Notes: generated by a model from the sequence alone, not told the origin. Counted from the first letter of the stretch, positions 45,588-55,710 are shown. The stretch: 64,000 nucleotides of DNA from an uncultured Sphingomonadaceae bacterium (GCA_947501325.1 CANMVC010000002.1:1178001-1242000); one strand, 5' to 3'. Numbers and translations: made by a program.

Positions 45588-45680
45588 TGTTGTTCAACTA
45601 ACTCTCTTTTTACCAAATTTACAGCTGCAAGCGCATTGGGTTTTGCACTCGTTCGCATCCTATGTATAGCCTTTGCCTCA

Positions 45681-46256
45681 ATGGACAAAAACATGAAAGA
45701 CCCTTTTGACCGAACCACCGGAGAATCCGGTGAAGAGTGTGGCATTTTAATCGAGAAACCTTTGGTTCTAATCGGTTTAATGGGTGTTGGTAAAACAACC
45801 GTTGGGCGCAGATTAGCCAAAAAACTCGGTTTGCCATTTGTCGATGCCGATGAAGAAATCGAAAAAGCAGCTGACCTGAAGATTGCTGAGATTTTCGATC
45901 GGTTTGGTGAGAATTATTTCCGCGATGGCGAACGGCGTGTCATTGCGCGTCTGATGGACGATGGCCGTCAGGTGATAGCCACCGGCGGCGGTGCCTTTAT
46001 GAATGAAGAAACAAGAGCTTTAATATTGTCCAAGGCAACCGCGATATGGCTAGATGCGGACATTGATATCCTGGTTAACCGCGTGGCGCGGCGCGACACG
46101 CGCCCCTTGCTCAAAAATGGTGATCCAGAAACAATATTGCGCAAGCTGGCTGCAGAAAGAAACCCTGTATACGCGTTGGCGCACCTTCATGTGACTGGCA
46201 ATGATGCCCCGCATGAATTGACCGTGGAAAATATCATGAAAGCTCTAAAAGAATGA
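45681..46256 (+). CDS. aroK: Shikimate kinase
   Basis: A 191-residue kinase that phosphorylates shikimate. The P-loop is GLMGVGKTTVGR, followed by FVDADEEIE, the shikimate-binding region FRDGERRV and ATGGGAF. The start at 45681 (MDKNMKDPF) is preferred; an ATG at 45693 is also possible, and a long in-frame upstream extension overlaps the small membrane gene. It overlaps aroB by 4 bp, forming the aroKB unit. Confidence 0.95.
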   Translation: MDKNMKDPFDRTTGESGEECGILIEKPLVLIGLMGVGKTTVGRRLAKKLGLPFVDADEEIEKAADLKIAEIFDRFGENYFRDGERRVIARLMDDGRQVIATGGGAFMNEETRALILSKATAIWLDADIDILVNRVARRDTRPLLKNGDPETILRKLAAERNPVYALAHLHVTGNDAPHELTVENIMKALKE

Positions 46257-47353
46257 ATCGCGTCTCCGTCGATCTTGCTGGCAATGGATATGATATTCTG
46301 GTGGAGCCGGGGGCATTAAACTCTGTGGCCGAACAGATAGAACCCTATCTCCATAACGACAGAATTTTCTTGATAACTGATGCTAATGTCGCTGCCCGAT
46401 GGCTGGAACCACTACAGGCAGATTTACAGAAGTCGGGGATCAAGGTCATCAGCAAGATCCTTGCCGCCGGTGAACAGACAAAAAGCTGGGCAGTGCTCGA
46501 ACAATTGACCGATTGGCTTTTGGAGGAGGGCGCCGAACGATCCGATACATTGGTGGCTTTGGGCGGCGGTGTCATCGGCGACCTCACGGGATTTGCTGCG
46601 TCCATCCTCAAACGCGGTTGTCATTTTATACAGATACCAACCAGCCTGTTGGCGCAAGTCGATAGCAGCGTCGGGGGCAAGACAGCGATTAACAGCCGTG
46701 CAGGAAAAAATCTGATCGGCCGGTTCAATCAACCGAAATTTGTCCTGATCGACCCCTTGGTACTCGATACATTGTCTGACCGCGAGCTGCGGGCAGGCTA
46801 TGCCGAAGTCGTTAAATATGGACTGATCAACAATGCGCCATTTTTTGAATGGTGTGATGAAAATAGCACCGCTTTGTTAAATCGTGATCCTGATGCTTTG
46901 AGCTATGCGATTATACAGAGTGTCCAGGCAAAAGCGGGCATTGTTGCGGAGGATGAGAAGGAACTGAGTGGCCGTCGTGCCCTGCTCAATCTGGGTCATA
47001 CATTTGGTCATGCATTGGAAGCCGAAACTGGATATTCCAGCGAACTGGTACACGGCGAAGCTGTAGCAGCTGGTATGGCTTTGGCCTTTCACTATTCTGT
47101 CCGACGCGGTCATTGCGGTGAAGCAGATGCCCGTCGGGTCGAGCAGCATCTGAAAAATGCCGGATTGCCGCATGGACTGAAGAGCGCTGCGGTCAAAGCA
47201 TCTGGAAAACAATTGGTTCAGCACATGTTGCACGACAAAAAAATGGCGTCCGGAAACCTACCGTTTCTATTGGCCGCTGGGATCGGTCAGTCATTTCTGG
47301 CCAATGATGTTGATTTAGGCGATGTCGCTACATTTCTCGATCAGGCTGGATGA
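46253..47353 (+). CDS. aroB: 3-dehydroquinate synthase
   Basis: A 366-residue NAD-dependent enzyme that converts DAHP to 3-dehydroquinate. GGGVIGDLTGFAAS (NAD-binding), QIPTSLLAQVDSSVGGKT and the metal-binding LNLGHTFGHALE are visible. Its ATG overlaps the aroK stop. It ends 9 bp from the convergent antiporter gene. Confidence 0.97.
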   Translation: MNRVSVDLAGNGYDILVEPGALNSVAEQIEPYLHNDRIFLITDANVAARWLEPLQADLQKSGIKVISKILAAGEQTKSWAVLEQLTDWLLEEGAERSDTLVALGGGVIGDLTGFAASILKRGCHFIQIPTSLLAQVDSSVGGKTAINSRAGKNLIGRFNQPKFVLIDPLVLDTLSDRELRAGYAEVVKYGLINNAPFFEWCDENSTALLNRDPDALSYAIIQSVQAKAGIVAEDEKELSGRRALLNLGHTFGHALEAETGYSSELVHGEAVAAGMALAFHYSVRRGHCGEADARRVEQHLKNAGLPHGLKSAAVKASGKQLVQHMLHDKKMASGNLPFLLAAGIGQSFLANDVDLGDVATFLDQAG

Positions 47354-47362
47354 AGCCCTTGT

Positions 47363-49111
47363 TCAATTGCCTTTATTGGCCCCGCTAAGCCCAAAGCCAA
47401 GATGTTTGCCCGCAAGCATGTCGCCAGAAGCCCGCTGCGCTTCCAGTCGGTCACAGTCAAGTTGCCGGAATTCTCGGTCTACTTCATCAATCAATACTTC
47501 ATCAATATCGATCGCTGTCATAGTCTGGCGCGCTAGATGGATGGCTGATTCAAACACCTCACGCTTTACGCCAGCAAGACCTGCTTTTTTGACTTCAAGC
47601 AAGTGCACCCGATCATAGGCGCGTACAAAAAGCTTGGCATCGGGAAACGACATAGCGATCGTTTCCAAAGATTCTGCCGTCAATGTCGTTCCATCCATAC
47701 AGAAAACAATGGCCGCACATTCATCTGCACCCGCCCCTCGCAACAAATCTACCCGTGTGCCATCACCATAGAAAACCTTGCGGCCAAATTTCTGACTCAC
47801 GCCAATTTGCTGTGGCTTAATATCGATAATTGTAACCGGTATATTCGCGCCGCTGAGCATCTGGGCCACGGTCTGGCCGAACCGGCCATGCCCAACGACA
47901 ATTACAGATGCTTTGCCTGCTAGCGAAGGATCATCGAGATCAATATCCCCTTTCGCACCAGTGACATTAAACCGCTCGACGATAAGCATGAGTAAAGGCG
48001 TCATCGCCATAGAAACGGTAATCACGGCCCCGAAAAGGCTACTGGCTTCTGGTTGAATCAACAGTGCCTGCTCGGCCTCGGCAAACAGAACGAAACCAAA
48101 TTCACCGCCCTGGCTGAGCAGCATACCCATACCCAAAGCTGGTAAGGTCGGCATCCCGAACAATTTGCCTAAACAAAATATGATCAGAGTCTTTGTGATA
48201 ACAAGCGCGATAGCAGCGCCAAATACAAAGGCTGTATTCTCAGCAATCACATTGACATCAAGCATCATCCCGACGGCCAGGAAGAACAATCCCAATAACA
48301 GCGATCGGAAGGGATCGATATCTGCCTCAAGCTCGTGACGATAGGGTGAATTGGCCAGCATGACGCCGGCGATAAATGCCCCAAGCGCGGGCGACAAACC
48401 GATGACTTCCATCAGAGCGGCGCTTCCGAAGACCGCAACCAATCCCGCGACTATAAATAGTTCGCGCTCGGCAATTTTTCCGATCAACTCCAACACCGGT
48501 TGCAATACATACCGGCCAGCTAGGATTAGACCACCGATCGCCGCTACGCCAAGAATCGCTGTCATCCAGCCCGACATGGCTCCAGGTTCGGCTGGCGCGC
48601 GGGACAGGGCGGCTACGACTGTTAACAGGGGAATGAGGGACAAATCCTGGAACAGCAGGATGGAAAAGGCTTTTTCACCAGTAGGTGTGTTGAGCCGTCC
48701 CGACGACTGTAACATCGGTAATACTTGAGCGGTCGACGACAGCGCAAGCGGCAATCCCAATGCTATTGCTGCTCCAAAAGTGAAATTGGTGGTGGCCATG
48801 ATCAGCAGAAAGAGAGCCAATCCGCAAAATGCAACTTGGCCCATCCCCAACCCGAATATCGCTTTACGCAAACGCATCAGGCGCGCAGGAGCAAGTTCCA
48901 ATCCGACCAAAAATAGCAGCAAGATAATCCCGATTTCAGAAAATTCGAGGATTGTTTCACCTTCGCTGATCAGTCCGAAACCCTGCGGACCGATTAAGAT
49001 CCCGGCGATCAGATAGCCAAGGACTGCACCAATGCCGAATTTACGAAATAACAAAACCAGTATCAGCGCCGCGCCCAGCATGATGAAACCGCCCAAGAGC
49101 AAATCGCCCAT
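47363..49111 (-). CDS. CPA2 family cation:proton antiporter with TrkA-N domain (KefB/YbaL-like)
   Basis: A 582-residue inner-membrane protein. About 12 helices are followed by a cytosolic TrkA-N/RCK domain (VIVVGHGRFGQTVAQML, then ALIVFCMDG-type strands). The N-terminal GDLLLGGFIMLGAAL and GLISEGETILEFSEIGIILLL match the CPA2 family. The likely role is K+ or Na+/H+ exchange. The ATG at 49111 is preferred over a GTG at 49132. It is the last gene of the radA-cvpA-scaffold-antiporter series. Confidence 0.88.
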   Translation of the reverse strand: MGDLLLGGFIMLGAALILVLLFRKFGIGAVLGYLIAGILIGPQGFGLISEGETILEFSEIGIILLLFLVGLELAPARLMRLRKAIFGLGMGQVAFCGLALFLLIMATTNFTFGAAIALGLPLALSSTAQVLPMLQSSGRLNTPTGEKAFSILLFQDLSLIPLLTVVAALSRAPAEPGAMSGWMTAILGVAAIGGLILAGRYVLQPVLELIGKIAERELFIVAGLVAVFGSAALMEVIGLSPALGAFIAGVMLANSPYRHELEADIDPFRSLLLGLFFLAVGMMLDVNVIAENTAFVFGAAIALVITKTLIIFCLGKLFGMPTLPALGMGMLLSQGGEFGFVLFAEAEQALLIQPEASSLFGAVITVSMAMTPLLMLIVERFNVTGAKGDIDLDDPSLAGKASVIVVGHGRFGQTVAQMLSGANIPVTIIDIKPQQIGVSQKFGRKVFYGDGTRVDLLRGAGADECAAIVFCMDGTTLTAESLETIAMSFPDAKLFVRAYDRVHLLEVKKAGLAGVKREVFESAIHLARQTMTAIDIDEVLIDEVDREFRQLDCDRLEAQRASGDMLAGKHLGFGLSGANKGN

Positions 49112-49135
49112 ATGTGCTTCTGATCCTTCCACCGC

Positions 49136-49576
49136 CTAAACCACCTTGTCCGCAGTTGTGGCCGCTTCAAAGGCAGCAATAATGGCGTCGTAAGGTAATA
49201 ATATTGCGGCATGTCGGCCAGGATGATCTTTCGCAGCCCTGAGATGATCCATATTATCCCAATCACCCGGATGGTCAGATGAACCAACCAAGAATTCAAA
49301 CAACTGGCCTCTCGCAGAAGCAATATCATCGGCGGATTTGCCAACAGCTTCGGTCGCCAAAATTGCGGCTGATGCTTGGCCCAAGGCACAGGCGTTTACT
49401 TCTATTCCTAGTCGCTCAATAACTTGTTCGTCGGACAATATGATATCTACAGCCACACGACTGCCACAAGTGCGTGACCGGATATCAGCCGTTCCATGCG
49501 GCTTATCGATTCTAGACTGATGCGGAATTGAAACGGCCAGTCTCAAAATATTCCTGGTATAAAGCGCCTCGCTCAT
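49136..49576 (-). CDS. NifU/IscU-like iron-sulfur cluster assembly scaffold protein
   Basis: A 146-residue protein. Conserved Cys37 (in TCGSRV) and Cys63 (in ACALGQAS) match two IscU ligands. The usual third Cys in the RxKCA motif is replaced by Ala (RHAAILL, residues 121-127), so three-Cys cluster binding is in doubt. It overlaps cvpA by 4 bp. It may be a variant scaffold or a regulatory paralogue. Confidence 0.82.
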   Translation of the reverse strand: MSEALYTRNILRLAVSIPHQSRIDKPHGTADIRSRTCGSRVAVDIILSDEQVIERLGIEVNACALGQASAAILATEAVGKSADDIASARGQLFEFLVGSSDHPGDWDNMDHLRAAKDHPGRHAAILLPYDAIIAAFEAATTADKVV

Positions 49577-50085
49577 TCTGAAGCCTCCGCAATTTCGCGC
49601 CGATCTTCAACGAATTGAACCATTGTATCACCACTGGCGTTCAGCAAGGGATAGGTTCGCGAATTCGCAATCCATTCCGGCCGCGGTTCTTGCGAACTAT
49701 AGATGCTATCATAAACCAATACCACCAACAGATAAGCCAGCGTCGCACCGATCAACCCTTTGACCATCCCGAAACCAAAACCAAGCACTCGATCAATCGG
49801 TCCGAGCAACGATTTACGCGATTTGCGTCCGATAGATTTTGCGATCCAGCGGCCCAAAGCATAAGTCACAATTACGATCGATCCGAAGGCTAGGACTGAC
49901 GCGCCGCCCTCGTTACCAACGGGTGCGACCAAAAAGTCTGAGACCGGGGCATGTAAAAACCGAACGGCGAAAATCACCAGAATCCAGGCCATTAGCGACA
50001 GCGTTTCCTGCACAAACCCCCGCACAAAGCCAAAAACAGCAGCGCCGCCCATTAACAGCAATACGAAAATATCAAGACCGGTCAT
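49573..50085 (-). CDS. CvpA family membrane protein
   Basis: A 170-residue protein with four predicted membrane helices, beginning MTGLDIFVLLLMGGAAVFGFVRG, and with the GPIDRVLGFGFGMVKG motif of CvpA. CvpA is needed for colicin V production in E. coli, and is often linked to envelope stress. It starts 9 bp after radA and overlaps the scaffold gene by 4 bp. Confidence 0.92.
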   Translation of the reverse strand: MTGLDIFVLLLMGGAAVFGFVRGFVQETLSLMAWILVIFAVRFLHAPVSDFLVAPVGNEGGASVLAFGSIVIVTYALGRWIAKSIGRKSRKSLLGPIDRVLGFGFGMVKGLIGATLAYLLVVLVYDSIYSSQEPRPEWIANSRTYPLLNASGDTMVQFVEDRREIAEASE

Positions 50086-50094
50086 AACGACTAG

Positions 50095-51462
50095 CTAATG
50101 GCGGCCAAGCATATGGTCAACGAGATTGGCAAGCTTCCCAAAGTTCACACAATTCACACCAGCGACAGCCTTTTCTTTCGACGCCGGAATCAATGCCCTG
50201 CCAAAGCCCAATTTCGAAGCCTCTTTTAATCGGAGCGGGGTGTTAGATACCGGACGAACTTCGCCGGAGAGAGCAATTTCGCCGAAAATCACAGCATCGC
50301 TTGGCATCGGTTTTTCAGCGTGAGCAGAAATCAACGCAGCGGCCACTGCAAGGTCGGCTGCCGGATCGGTCAGCCGATATCCGCCAGCAACGTTCAAATA
50401 AACTTCAGCGCCCGAAAAACTGAGGCCACAGCGCGCTTCAAGCACTGCCAAGATCATCGCCAATCGCGAACTATCCCAACCCACTACCGAGCGGCGCGGG
50501 GTTGCTCCGCTCGCCAGTCGAACGGTAAGTGCTTGAATTTCGACCAGAACTGGCCGCGTTCCTTCAAGAGCCGGAAATACCGTCGCACCAGTCACTTCCT
50601 CGCTTCGGTCCGTCAGAAATAGTGCCGATGGATTTTGAACCTCGCTAAGGCCCATTTCTTCCATAGCGAAAACGCCAATTTCATCCGTGCCGCCAAAGCG
50701 ATTTTTGATGGCGCGTAATATTCGATATTGATGGCTCCGCTCGCCCTCGAAACTCATCACGGTATCGACCATATGCTCCAGAACCCGTGGCCCAGCAATG
50801 TTGCCATCCTTGGTCACATGACCAACCAACATGATCATCGTGCCGTGTTCCTTGGCAAATTTTATCAGTTCTTGAGCAGATGCGCGCACTTGGCTGACCG
50901 TGCCTGGAGCGCCTTCAATGAGATCGCTGTGCATAGTTTGAATGGAATCAATGACCACGAAATCAGGCGCATCTTTTCTTAGCGTCGTGAGAATGTCCCG
51001 AACCGATGTCGCTGAGGCCAGTTTCACCGGTGCTTTACCGAGCCCCAATCGCCGGGCTCTTAGACGCACCTGATCCGCCGCTTCCTCGCCGGAAATATAG
51101 GCAACCGAACATCCAGCGTTGGCCAACCGGGCCGAGACTTGAAGCAAAAGCGTTGACTTTCCAATCCCGGGATCACCGCCCATCAAAGTCGCAGATCCGG
51201 CCACCAACCCACCGCCTACTGCACGGTCAAATTCTTCGATCCCGGTCTTTTTGCGCTCTGGCAGCTGAATTTCCGAATCCAGTCCAACCAGCCGAACCTC
51301 ACGCCCACCACTCTGCAAATTATGCTTGGCGGCAAAAACAGTGTCGCCCGCTTCTTCAACCAAAGTATTCCAATCACCGCAATCGGGGCATTGACCTTGC
51401 CAGCGGTGCGAAATGGAGCCGCAATTCTGGCAGGCATATTTTTTCTTAGGCTTGGCCATCAC
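50095..51462 (-). CDS. radA: DNA repair protein RadA
   Basis: A 455-residue RecA-like DNA branch-migration factor. N-terminal C4 zinc finger CQNCG and CPDCG, Walker A GGDPGIGKSTLLL, the RadA motif AIKNRFGGTDEIG and a C-terminal Lon-like domain (EVYLNVAGGYRL, AEKPMPSDAVIFGEIALSGEVR) are visible. An in-frame second Met gives an alternative start one codon in. It leads a leftward operon with cvpA. Confidence 0.96.
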   Translation of the reverse strand: MMAKPKKKYACQNCGSISHRWQGQCPDCGDWNTLVEEAGDTVFAAKHNLQSGGREVRLVGLDSEIQLPERKKTGIEEFDRAVGGGLVAGSATLMGGDPGIGKSTLLLQVSARLANAGCSVAYISGEEAADQVRLRARRLGLGKAPVKLASATSVRDILTTLRKDAPDFVVIDSIQTMHSDLIEGAPGTVSQVRASAQELIKFAKEHGTMIMLVGHVTKDGNIAGPRVLEHMVDTVMSFEGERSHQYRILRAIKNRFGGTDEIGVFAMEEMGLSEVQNPSALFLTDRSEEVTGATVFPALEGTRPVLVEIQALTVRLASGATPRRSVVGWDSSRLAMILAVLEARCGLSFSGAEVYLNVAGGYRLTDPAADLAVAAALISAHAEKPMPSDAVIFGEIALSGEVRPVSNTPLRLKEASKLGFGRALIPASKEKAVAGVNCVNFGKLANLVDHMLGRH

Positions 51463-51563
51463 AATCTTCTAATAGAACAAAAAAAGAACATTATAGCTTT
51501 TCATGGGTTTTTCAACTGCTTTCCTGCTTGCGCGATTCTCTACATCCTGTAACTCTTGGGCCA

Positions 51564-53918
51564 ATGCGCCAGAAGGAACTCAGACTTGCTCTTATTTGTT
51601 ATGGCGGCGTCAGTCTTGCCATCTACATGCATGGCATAACCAAGGAAATCTGGAAGCTCGCCAAAGCCAGCCGCGACTTTCATGACGACCAGAAAAACGC
51701 CACATGTAGCCGCGGAACCTATTATGACATATTGACATGGATCGAAACTGAAACAGGCGTCAAATTACGGGTTCTGCCGGATATCATCGCGGGCGCGAGC
51801 GCCGGCGGAATTAACGGCATATTTCTGTCGCAAGCTATTATATCGGGAGAATCGCTTGAACCGTTGACCGAGATGTGGTTGGAAACAGCCGACGTAGATA
51901 CGCTGCTTGATCCTGACGCCCGACCGCTATCGCGTTTTTCCAAATTCTGGGCAGAACCCATCGCCTGGATGGCGCTCGGACGGAAAGGCGGGGCGGTGGA
52001 ACAAACCGTTTCGAAGGAGGCGCGCGAGGAAGTAAAAATGAAACTTTCCCGCTTTGTACGCGCCCGATGGTTTGCGCCGCCTTTTGGTGGCAAAGTATTT
52101 TCAGGCCTTATCATGGACGCATTAGCGACGATGAAAAAGACCGAGCGTGGTCCCAAATTGCTCCCGCCGGGGCAACCGCTGGACTTGTTTGTGACCGTCA
52201 CCGATTTTGTGGGTCATCCGGAAAAGCTGCAATTGCATAGCCCGCCAGAGGCTTTGGAGATGGAACACCGGATCACCATCAGCTTTTCGACACGCGGCGT
52301 GAATGGCAGCGATATCGCCGATCCAGCAGAACTCGTCTTTGCGGGACGCGCTACGGCAAGCTTCCCTGGCGCTTTTCCTCCGTTCACGGTGACGGAACTG
52401 GACAGCGTGTTGGCGGATCGAAACCATGTCTGGACTAATCGGTCGGCATTCCTGAAACGCATATTGCCCAATCAGAGCCGCGCTGGGACCGCTGATGATA
52501 CCGTATTGATCGACGGCTCGGTCCTTGCCAACGCGCCTTTCGCACAGGCCATTGAAGCGCTGAAAAACCGACCGGCAAAACGGGAAGTCGACAGGCGGTT
52601 TGTCTATATCGACCCAAGGCCGGATCTGGATGTCGCCAAAAGCGATCGGGCGCTTCAGCGATTGCAGGCAGCCCAGGAAGCCGAAGATGAAAGCCTGCCT
52701 GGTTTCTTTTCCACCATCTTCGGCGCGATTTCGAATATTCCGCGGGAACAGCCCATTCGCGATAATCTCGACGATATATCGCGGCGCTCCAACCGGATCA
52801 TTCAGATGCAGCAGATCACCGATAATCTGCGCGGCGAGGTCGAGCAAAATGTCGAAGCCATTTTCGGCCGAACGCTGTTTTTGGACAAGCCGACGGCTGC
52901 TCGATTGGCCGCTTGGCGACGCAAGTCGCGCGATAAGGCAAGCAAGCTGGCAGGGTTTTCCTATAGCGCTTATGGTCACCTCAAGCTCGCAACCGTACTG
53001 GAAGACATTGCGCAGACTGTAAGACGCGCTAGGGGTGAGATCAACATCCACAATCACCAGGCACTGCGAGAGGCTTTGTGGGCTGAGCTGCGGCAGCGCG
53101 GGTTTGAGAATATCGCCAAAAAGGGTGGCGCTGGCCCGTCCAAACTGGCCGCCGATTTCTTTCGCCAACATGATCTGGGCTATCGCATCCGCCGGTTGCG
53201 CTTTCTGGCAAGGCGCTTTGCAGAGGATCTCGATAGCGCTCATCCGGATGATTATGATGTGATTGAGCAAATGCATGATGTGATTTACGATTGCCTTTCT
53301 CTCTACATCGAACGCGAAACGGTGGAATATCTCGGCGACGATTTCGTCGCTCTGGCCGAGCAGGCCGAAAGCCACCCGTCAGCCATGCTGGACAGTCTGG
53401 CCAAGGCTCGCGATCTCGCCGCTGCTGATGCCCTCGTCGATACCAAGCTCGCCGAAGCCATGGCGGGATTGCCCAAGGCGGAGAAGCGCTCGATGCTGCT
53501 CGCCTTCCTCGGCTTTCCGTTTTACGACATCGCCACACTGCCCCTTTTACAGGGCGAGGGTCTGGATGAGTTTGACCCGATCAAGGTCGACCGAATTTCC
53601 CCCGAAGACGCCAAGTCGATCCGCAAGGGCGGCGTAGCATCGACGTTAAAAGGCATTGAATTCAATAACTTCGGTGCATTTTTCAGTCGATCCTACCGCG
53701 AGAATGACTATCTCTGGGGCCGACTTCACGGGGCTGAGCGGATGATCGATATTCTGCTCTCCACTCTCCCCGAGGCCAAACGCCCCGACCCGGTCAAGAC
53801 GCTGGAATTCAAAAAGACTTTGTTCCGCGCCATCATCGATGAAGAGGAAAAGCGGCTGACCAAAGTCGCGCCACTCATCACCTCGCTGCGCAAAGAGGTT
53901 AGTCGCGCCAAACCTTGA
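51564..53918 (+). CDS. Patatin-like phospholipase with DUF3376-type C-terminus
   Basis: A 784-residue protein of the large patatin-related family (TIGR03607/DUF3376). The patatin core shows LICYGGVSLAIYMHG, the nucleophile Ser in AGASAGGING and the catalytic Asp in DGSVLANAPF. A long helical C-terminal part follows. The start at 51564 (MRQKELRLA) is preferred over a TTG at 51528. It is divergent from radA and convergent with the MBL gene, 10 bp away. The likely activity is lipid acyl hydrolysis. Confidence 0.87.
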   Translation: MRQKELRLALICYGGVSLAIYMHGITKEIWKLAKASRDFHDDQKNATCSRGTYYDILTWIETETGVKLRVLPDIIAGASAGGINGIFLSQAIISGESLEPLTEMWLETADVDTLLDPDARPLSRFSKFWAEPIAWMALGRKGGAVEQTVSKEAREEVKMKLSRFVRARWFAPPFGGKVFSGLIMDALATMKKTERGPKLLPPGQPLDLFVTVTDFVGHPEKLQLHSPPEALEMEHRITISFSTRGVNGSDIADPAELVFAGRATASFPGAFPPFTVTELDSVLADRNHVWTNRSAFLKRILPNQSRAGTADDTVLIDGSVLANAPFAQAIEALKNRPAKREVDRRFVYIDPRPDLDVAKSDRALQRLQAAQEAEDESLPGFFSTIFGAISNIPREQPIRDNLDDISRRSNRIIQMQQITDNLRGEVEQNVEAIFGRTLFLDKPTAARLAAWRRKSRDKASKLAGFSYSAYGHLKLATVLEDIAQTVRRARGEINIHNHQALREALWAELRQRGFENIAKKGGAGPSKLAADFFRQHDLGYRIRRLRFLARRFAEDLDSAHPDDYDVIEQMHDVIYDCLSLYIERETVEYLGDDFVALAEQAESHPSAMLDSLAKARDLAAADALVDTKLAEAMAGLPKAEKRSMLLAFLGFPFYDIATLPLLQGEGLDEFDPIKVDRISPEDAKSIRKGGVASTLKGIEFNNFGAFFSRSYRENDYLWGRLHGAERMIDILLSTLPEAKRPDPVKTLEFKKTLFRAIIDEEEKRLTKVAPLITSLRKEVSRAKP

Positions 53919-53928
53919 TTAATCGCCC

Positions 53929-54879
53929 TTAATGTTTGTGATCGCCCTCCATATGCTTCGGCGCTTCCAGACTTTTATAGACAGCCTCTACAAACGCATC
54001 ACCCTTGATAAAGGCGTCTTCGTTCGTGTCCCATTGAGCGGCCGGCTTCATCGCCTGTATCTGCTCCAGCGTCTTGCCCTCGCCGCGCGCCTGTTCGACC
54101 GCACCGATGACGCTTTTCAGCATATCGCGATATGCCATCAGGTCAGCCTTGGTTGCCATTGGACCATGGCCAGGAATAATCTTGGTATTGTCATCTACCA
54201 TCGTCAGCGCTTTTTCAGCTGCCGCCAGAACGCCCCTTGCATTGCCGCCGCTGTTCAGATCGATAAATGGCAAAGTGACCTTGTTAAAATAGAGATCGCC
54301 CATGTGGATCACATTGGCCTTTTTCCAGAACACGATGCTGTCGCCATCGGTATGCGCATGTTTCATGTGCTTCACATGCACCTCGTCGCCATTCAGGTGC
54401 AACTTCAAACCGTCATGATAGGTGACCACCGGCAGGGCCTCTTTCGGGGCAGCCGGATCATTGCCGCGCCCTTCCGTCTGCAGGCCCGCCATCCGTTCGC
54501 GAACATGGTCATGCGCCATGATCAGCGCGCCCGCCTTGCCGAAATTCTCGTTCCCGCCGGTATGATCATAATGCCAATGGGTATTGATCAGATATTTGAC
54601 CGGATCCGCTCCCAAAGCCGCCACAGCCGCCTGAATTTTGGGCGTCAGCGGCGCGAACTGGTCATCGATCAGCACCGTACCGTCAGGACCATAAGAAACA
54701 CCGATATTGCCGCCCGCACCAAAAAGCACCGCAATCCCGTCGCCCAGTGTCTCGGTCTTTATCTCCACCTTCGCAAAGCGATCCGCTTCCTGCGCATTGC
54801 TCTCGGCACAAGCCGTCAACGCTAGCGGAGAAACGGCCAGAAGGGCGAGGGATAATGTCTTGGTCAATAGGGTTTTCAT
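53929..54879 (-). CDS. MBL-fold metallo-hydrolase, lipoprotein
   Basis: A 316-residue protein with lipobox LALTAC (Cys24) and the metallo-beta-lactamase motif His101-x-His103-x-Asp105-His106 (NTHWHYDHTGG). Additional metal ligands are likely in HAHTDGDSIV and IPGHGPM. The family includes many hydrolases; nothing supports beta-lactamase activity here in particular. It converges with the patatin gene and follows the DUF6445-like gene by 33 bp. Confidence 0.85.
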   Translation of the reverse strand: MKTLLTKTLSLALLAVSPLALTACAESNAQEADRFAKVEIKTETLGDGIAVLFGAGGNIGVSYGPDGTVLIDDQFAPLTPKIQAAVAALGADPVKYLINTHWHYDHTGGNENFGKAGALIMAHDHVRERMAGLQTEGRGNDPAAPKEALPVVTYHDGLKLHLNGDEVHVKHMKHAHTDGDSIVFWKKANVIHMGDLYFNKVTLPFIDLNSGGNARGVLAAAEKALTMVDDNTKIIPGHGPMATKADLMAYRDMLKSVIGAVEQARGEGKTLEQIQAMKPAAQWDTNEDAFIKGDAFVEAVYKSLEAPKHMEGDHKH

Positions 54880-54912
54880 CGGGGTTTCTCCTAAAATTTA
54901 CAGGCTTGTAAC

Positions 54913-55527
54913 CTATCTTTTCGCTTTGGCAAAGAACATCAGATGCACCAGCCGTCCATTCTCTGGCGACGTCCCAAAGGCTGCACCGCTATTGTGAAAC
55001 AGCCAAGGGCTGAACAATATCAGCCGGTTGAACCGCATCGGGATCAACATGGTGCGCTCCCATTTGGCCTTATTCATTGTGTCCCGGTTGACGACATCCT
55101 CGATCAATCCGTTGATGTCCGCATAGCCAGCCTTGGTCACTTCCACCGGGTCATTGGGCACGCGTTCCAGTCCGGTGCGTTTATGCCGGAAGAATTCCGT
55201 GCCGCCTTTGCAATGCTCGGGCAGCGACAGATACAGGATGCCCGAATAGAAGGCCGGATCGATATGCACGCCGCTGCGGCCCTTATCTCCTTTGAGGGTG
55301 ATCCGGCAATGGTTATGGCTGGTTCCCGGCGCCGGTTCCACCGGTGCGCGAATAATGTCGGATATGCGGGCATCGAGGCCCTGAATGGCGAGCGGCGTGG
55401 TGGAGATATGGCCGGGATAATTGCCGCGTTTGAAAGACGCGTCATAGTCGAGCGCAAGCGCGGCCCGGCGCGCCGTCAGTGGATCGGACAGAAAGTCGTC
55501 GAGGATCAGGAGCGATGGCAGCATCAT
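54913..55527 (-). CDS. DUF6445-like putative Fe(II)/2-oxoglutarate-dependent oxygenase-fold protein
   Basis: A 204-residue protein. A possible iron site is visible: HID in SGVHIDPAFYSG, a distal His in SPWLFHNSG, and Arg in ENGRLVHLM. The overall layout matches DUF6445-type 2OG oxygenases. The substrate is unknown. It probably shares a transcript with the MBL gene. Confidence 0.6.
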   Translation of the reverse strand: MMLPSLLILDDFLSDPLTARRAALALDYDASFKRGNYPGHISTTPLAIQGLDARISDIIRAPVEPAPGTSHNHCRITLKGDKGRSGVHIDPAFYSGILYLSLPEHCKGGTEFFRHKRTGLERVPNDPVEVTKAGYADINGLIEDVVNRDTMNKAKWERTMLIPMRFNRLILFSPWLFHNSGAAFGTSPENGRLVHLMFFAKAKR

Positions 55528-55550
55528 CGAATCAGTGCCTTTTTGTCTTG

Positions 55551-55570
55551 AGGGTCACACAGGGTCACAC
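55551..55570. repeat. Perfect tandem repeat of AGGGTCACAC
   Basis: Two adjacent identical 10-mers in the 183-bp intergenic stretch upstream of the DUF6445-like gene. No partner copy was noticed. Its role is not evident. Confidence 0.5.
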
Positions 55571-55710
55571 CCCCCAAAGGCAAATTTTCTTTTCCGGTTT
55601 TTGACCCGAAATTCCCCACAAGTGTTTGATATAATTACCTTCTGAATCATGCCGCTGAAAATCTCCTATGATCGGACCATATCACAGATGCCGTTCTGTA
55701 GGACAGCTTT

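Noticed and set aside
52122-53375. 417-codon open frame opposite the patatin gene
   Set aside because: Antisense shadow of the patatin-DUF3376 gene.
53932-54825. 297-codon open frame opposite the MBL hydrolase
   Set aside because: Antisense shadow; the minus-strand gene has the HxHxDH motif and lipobox.
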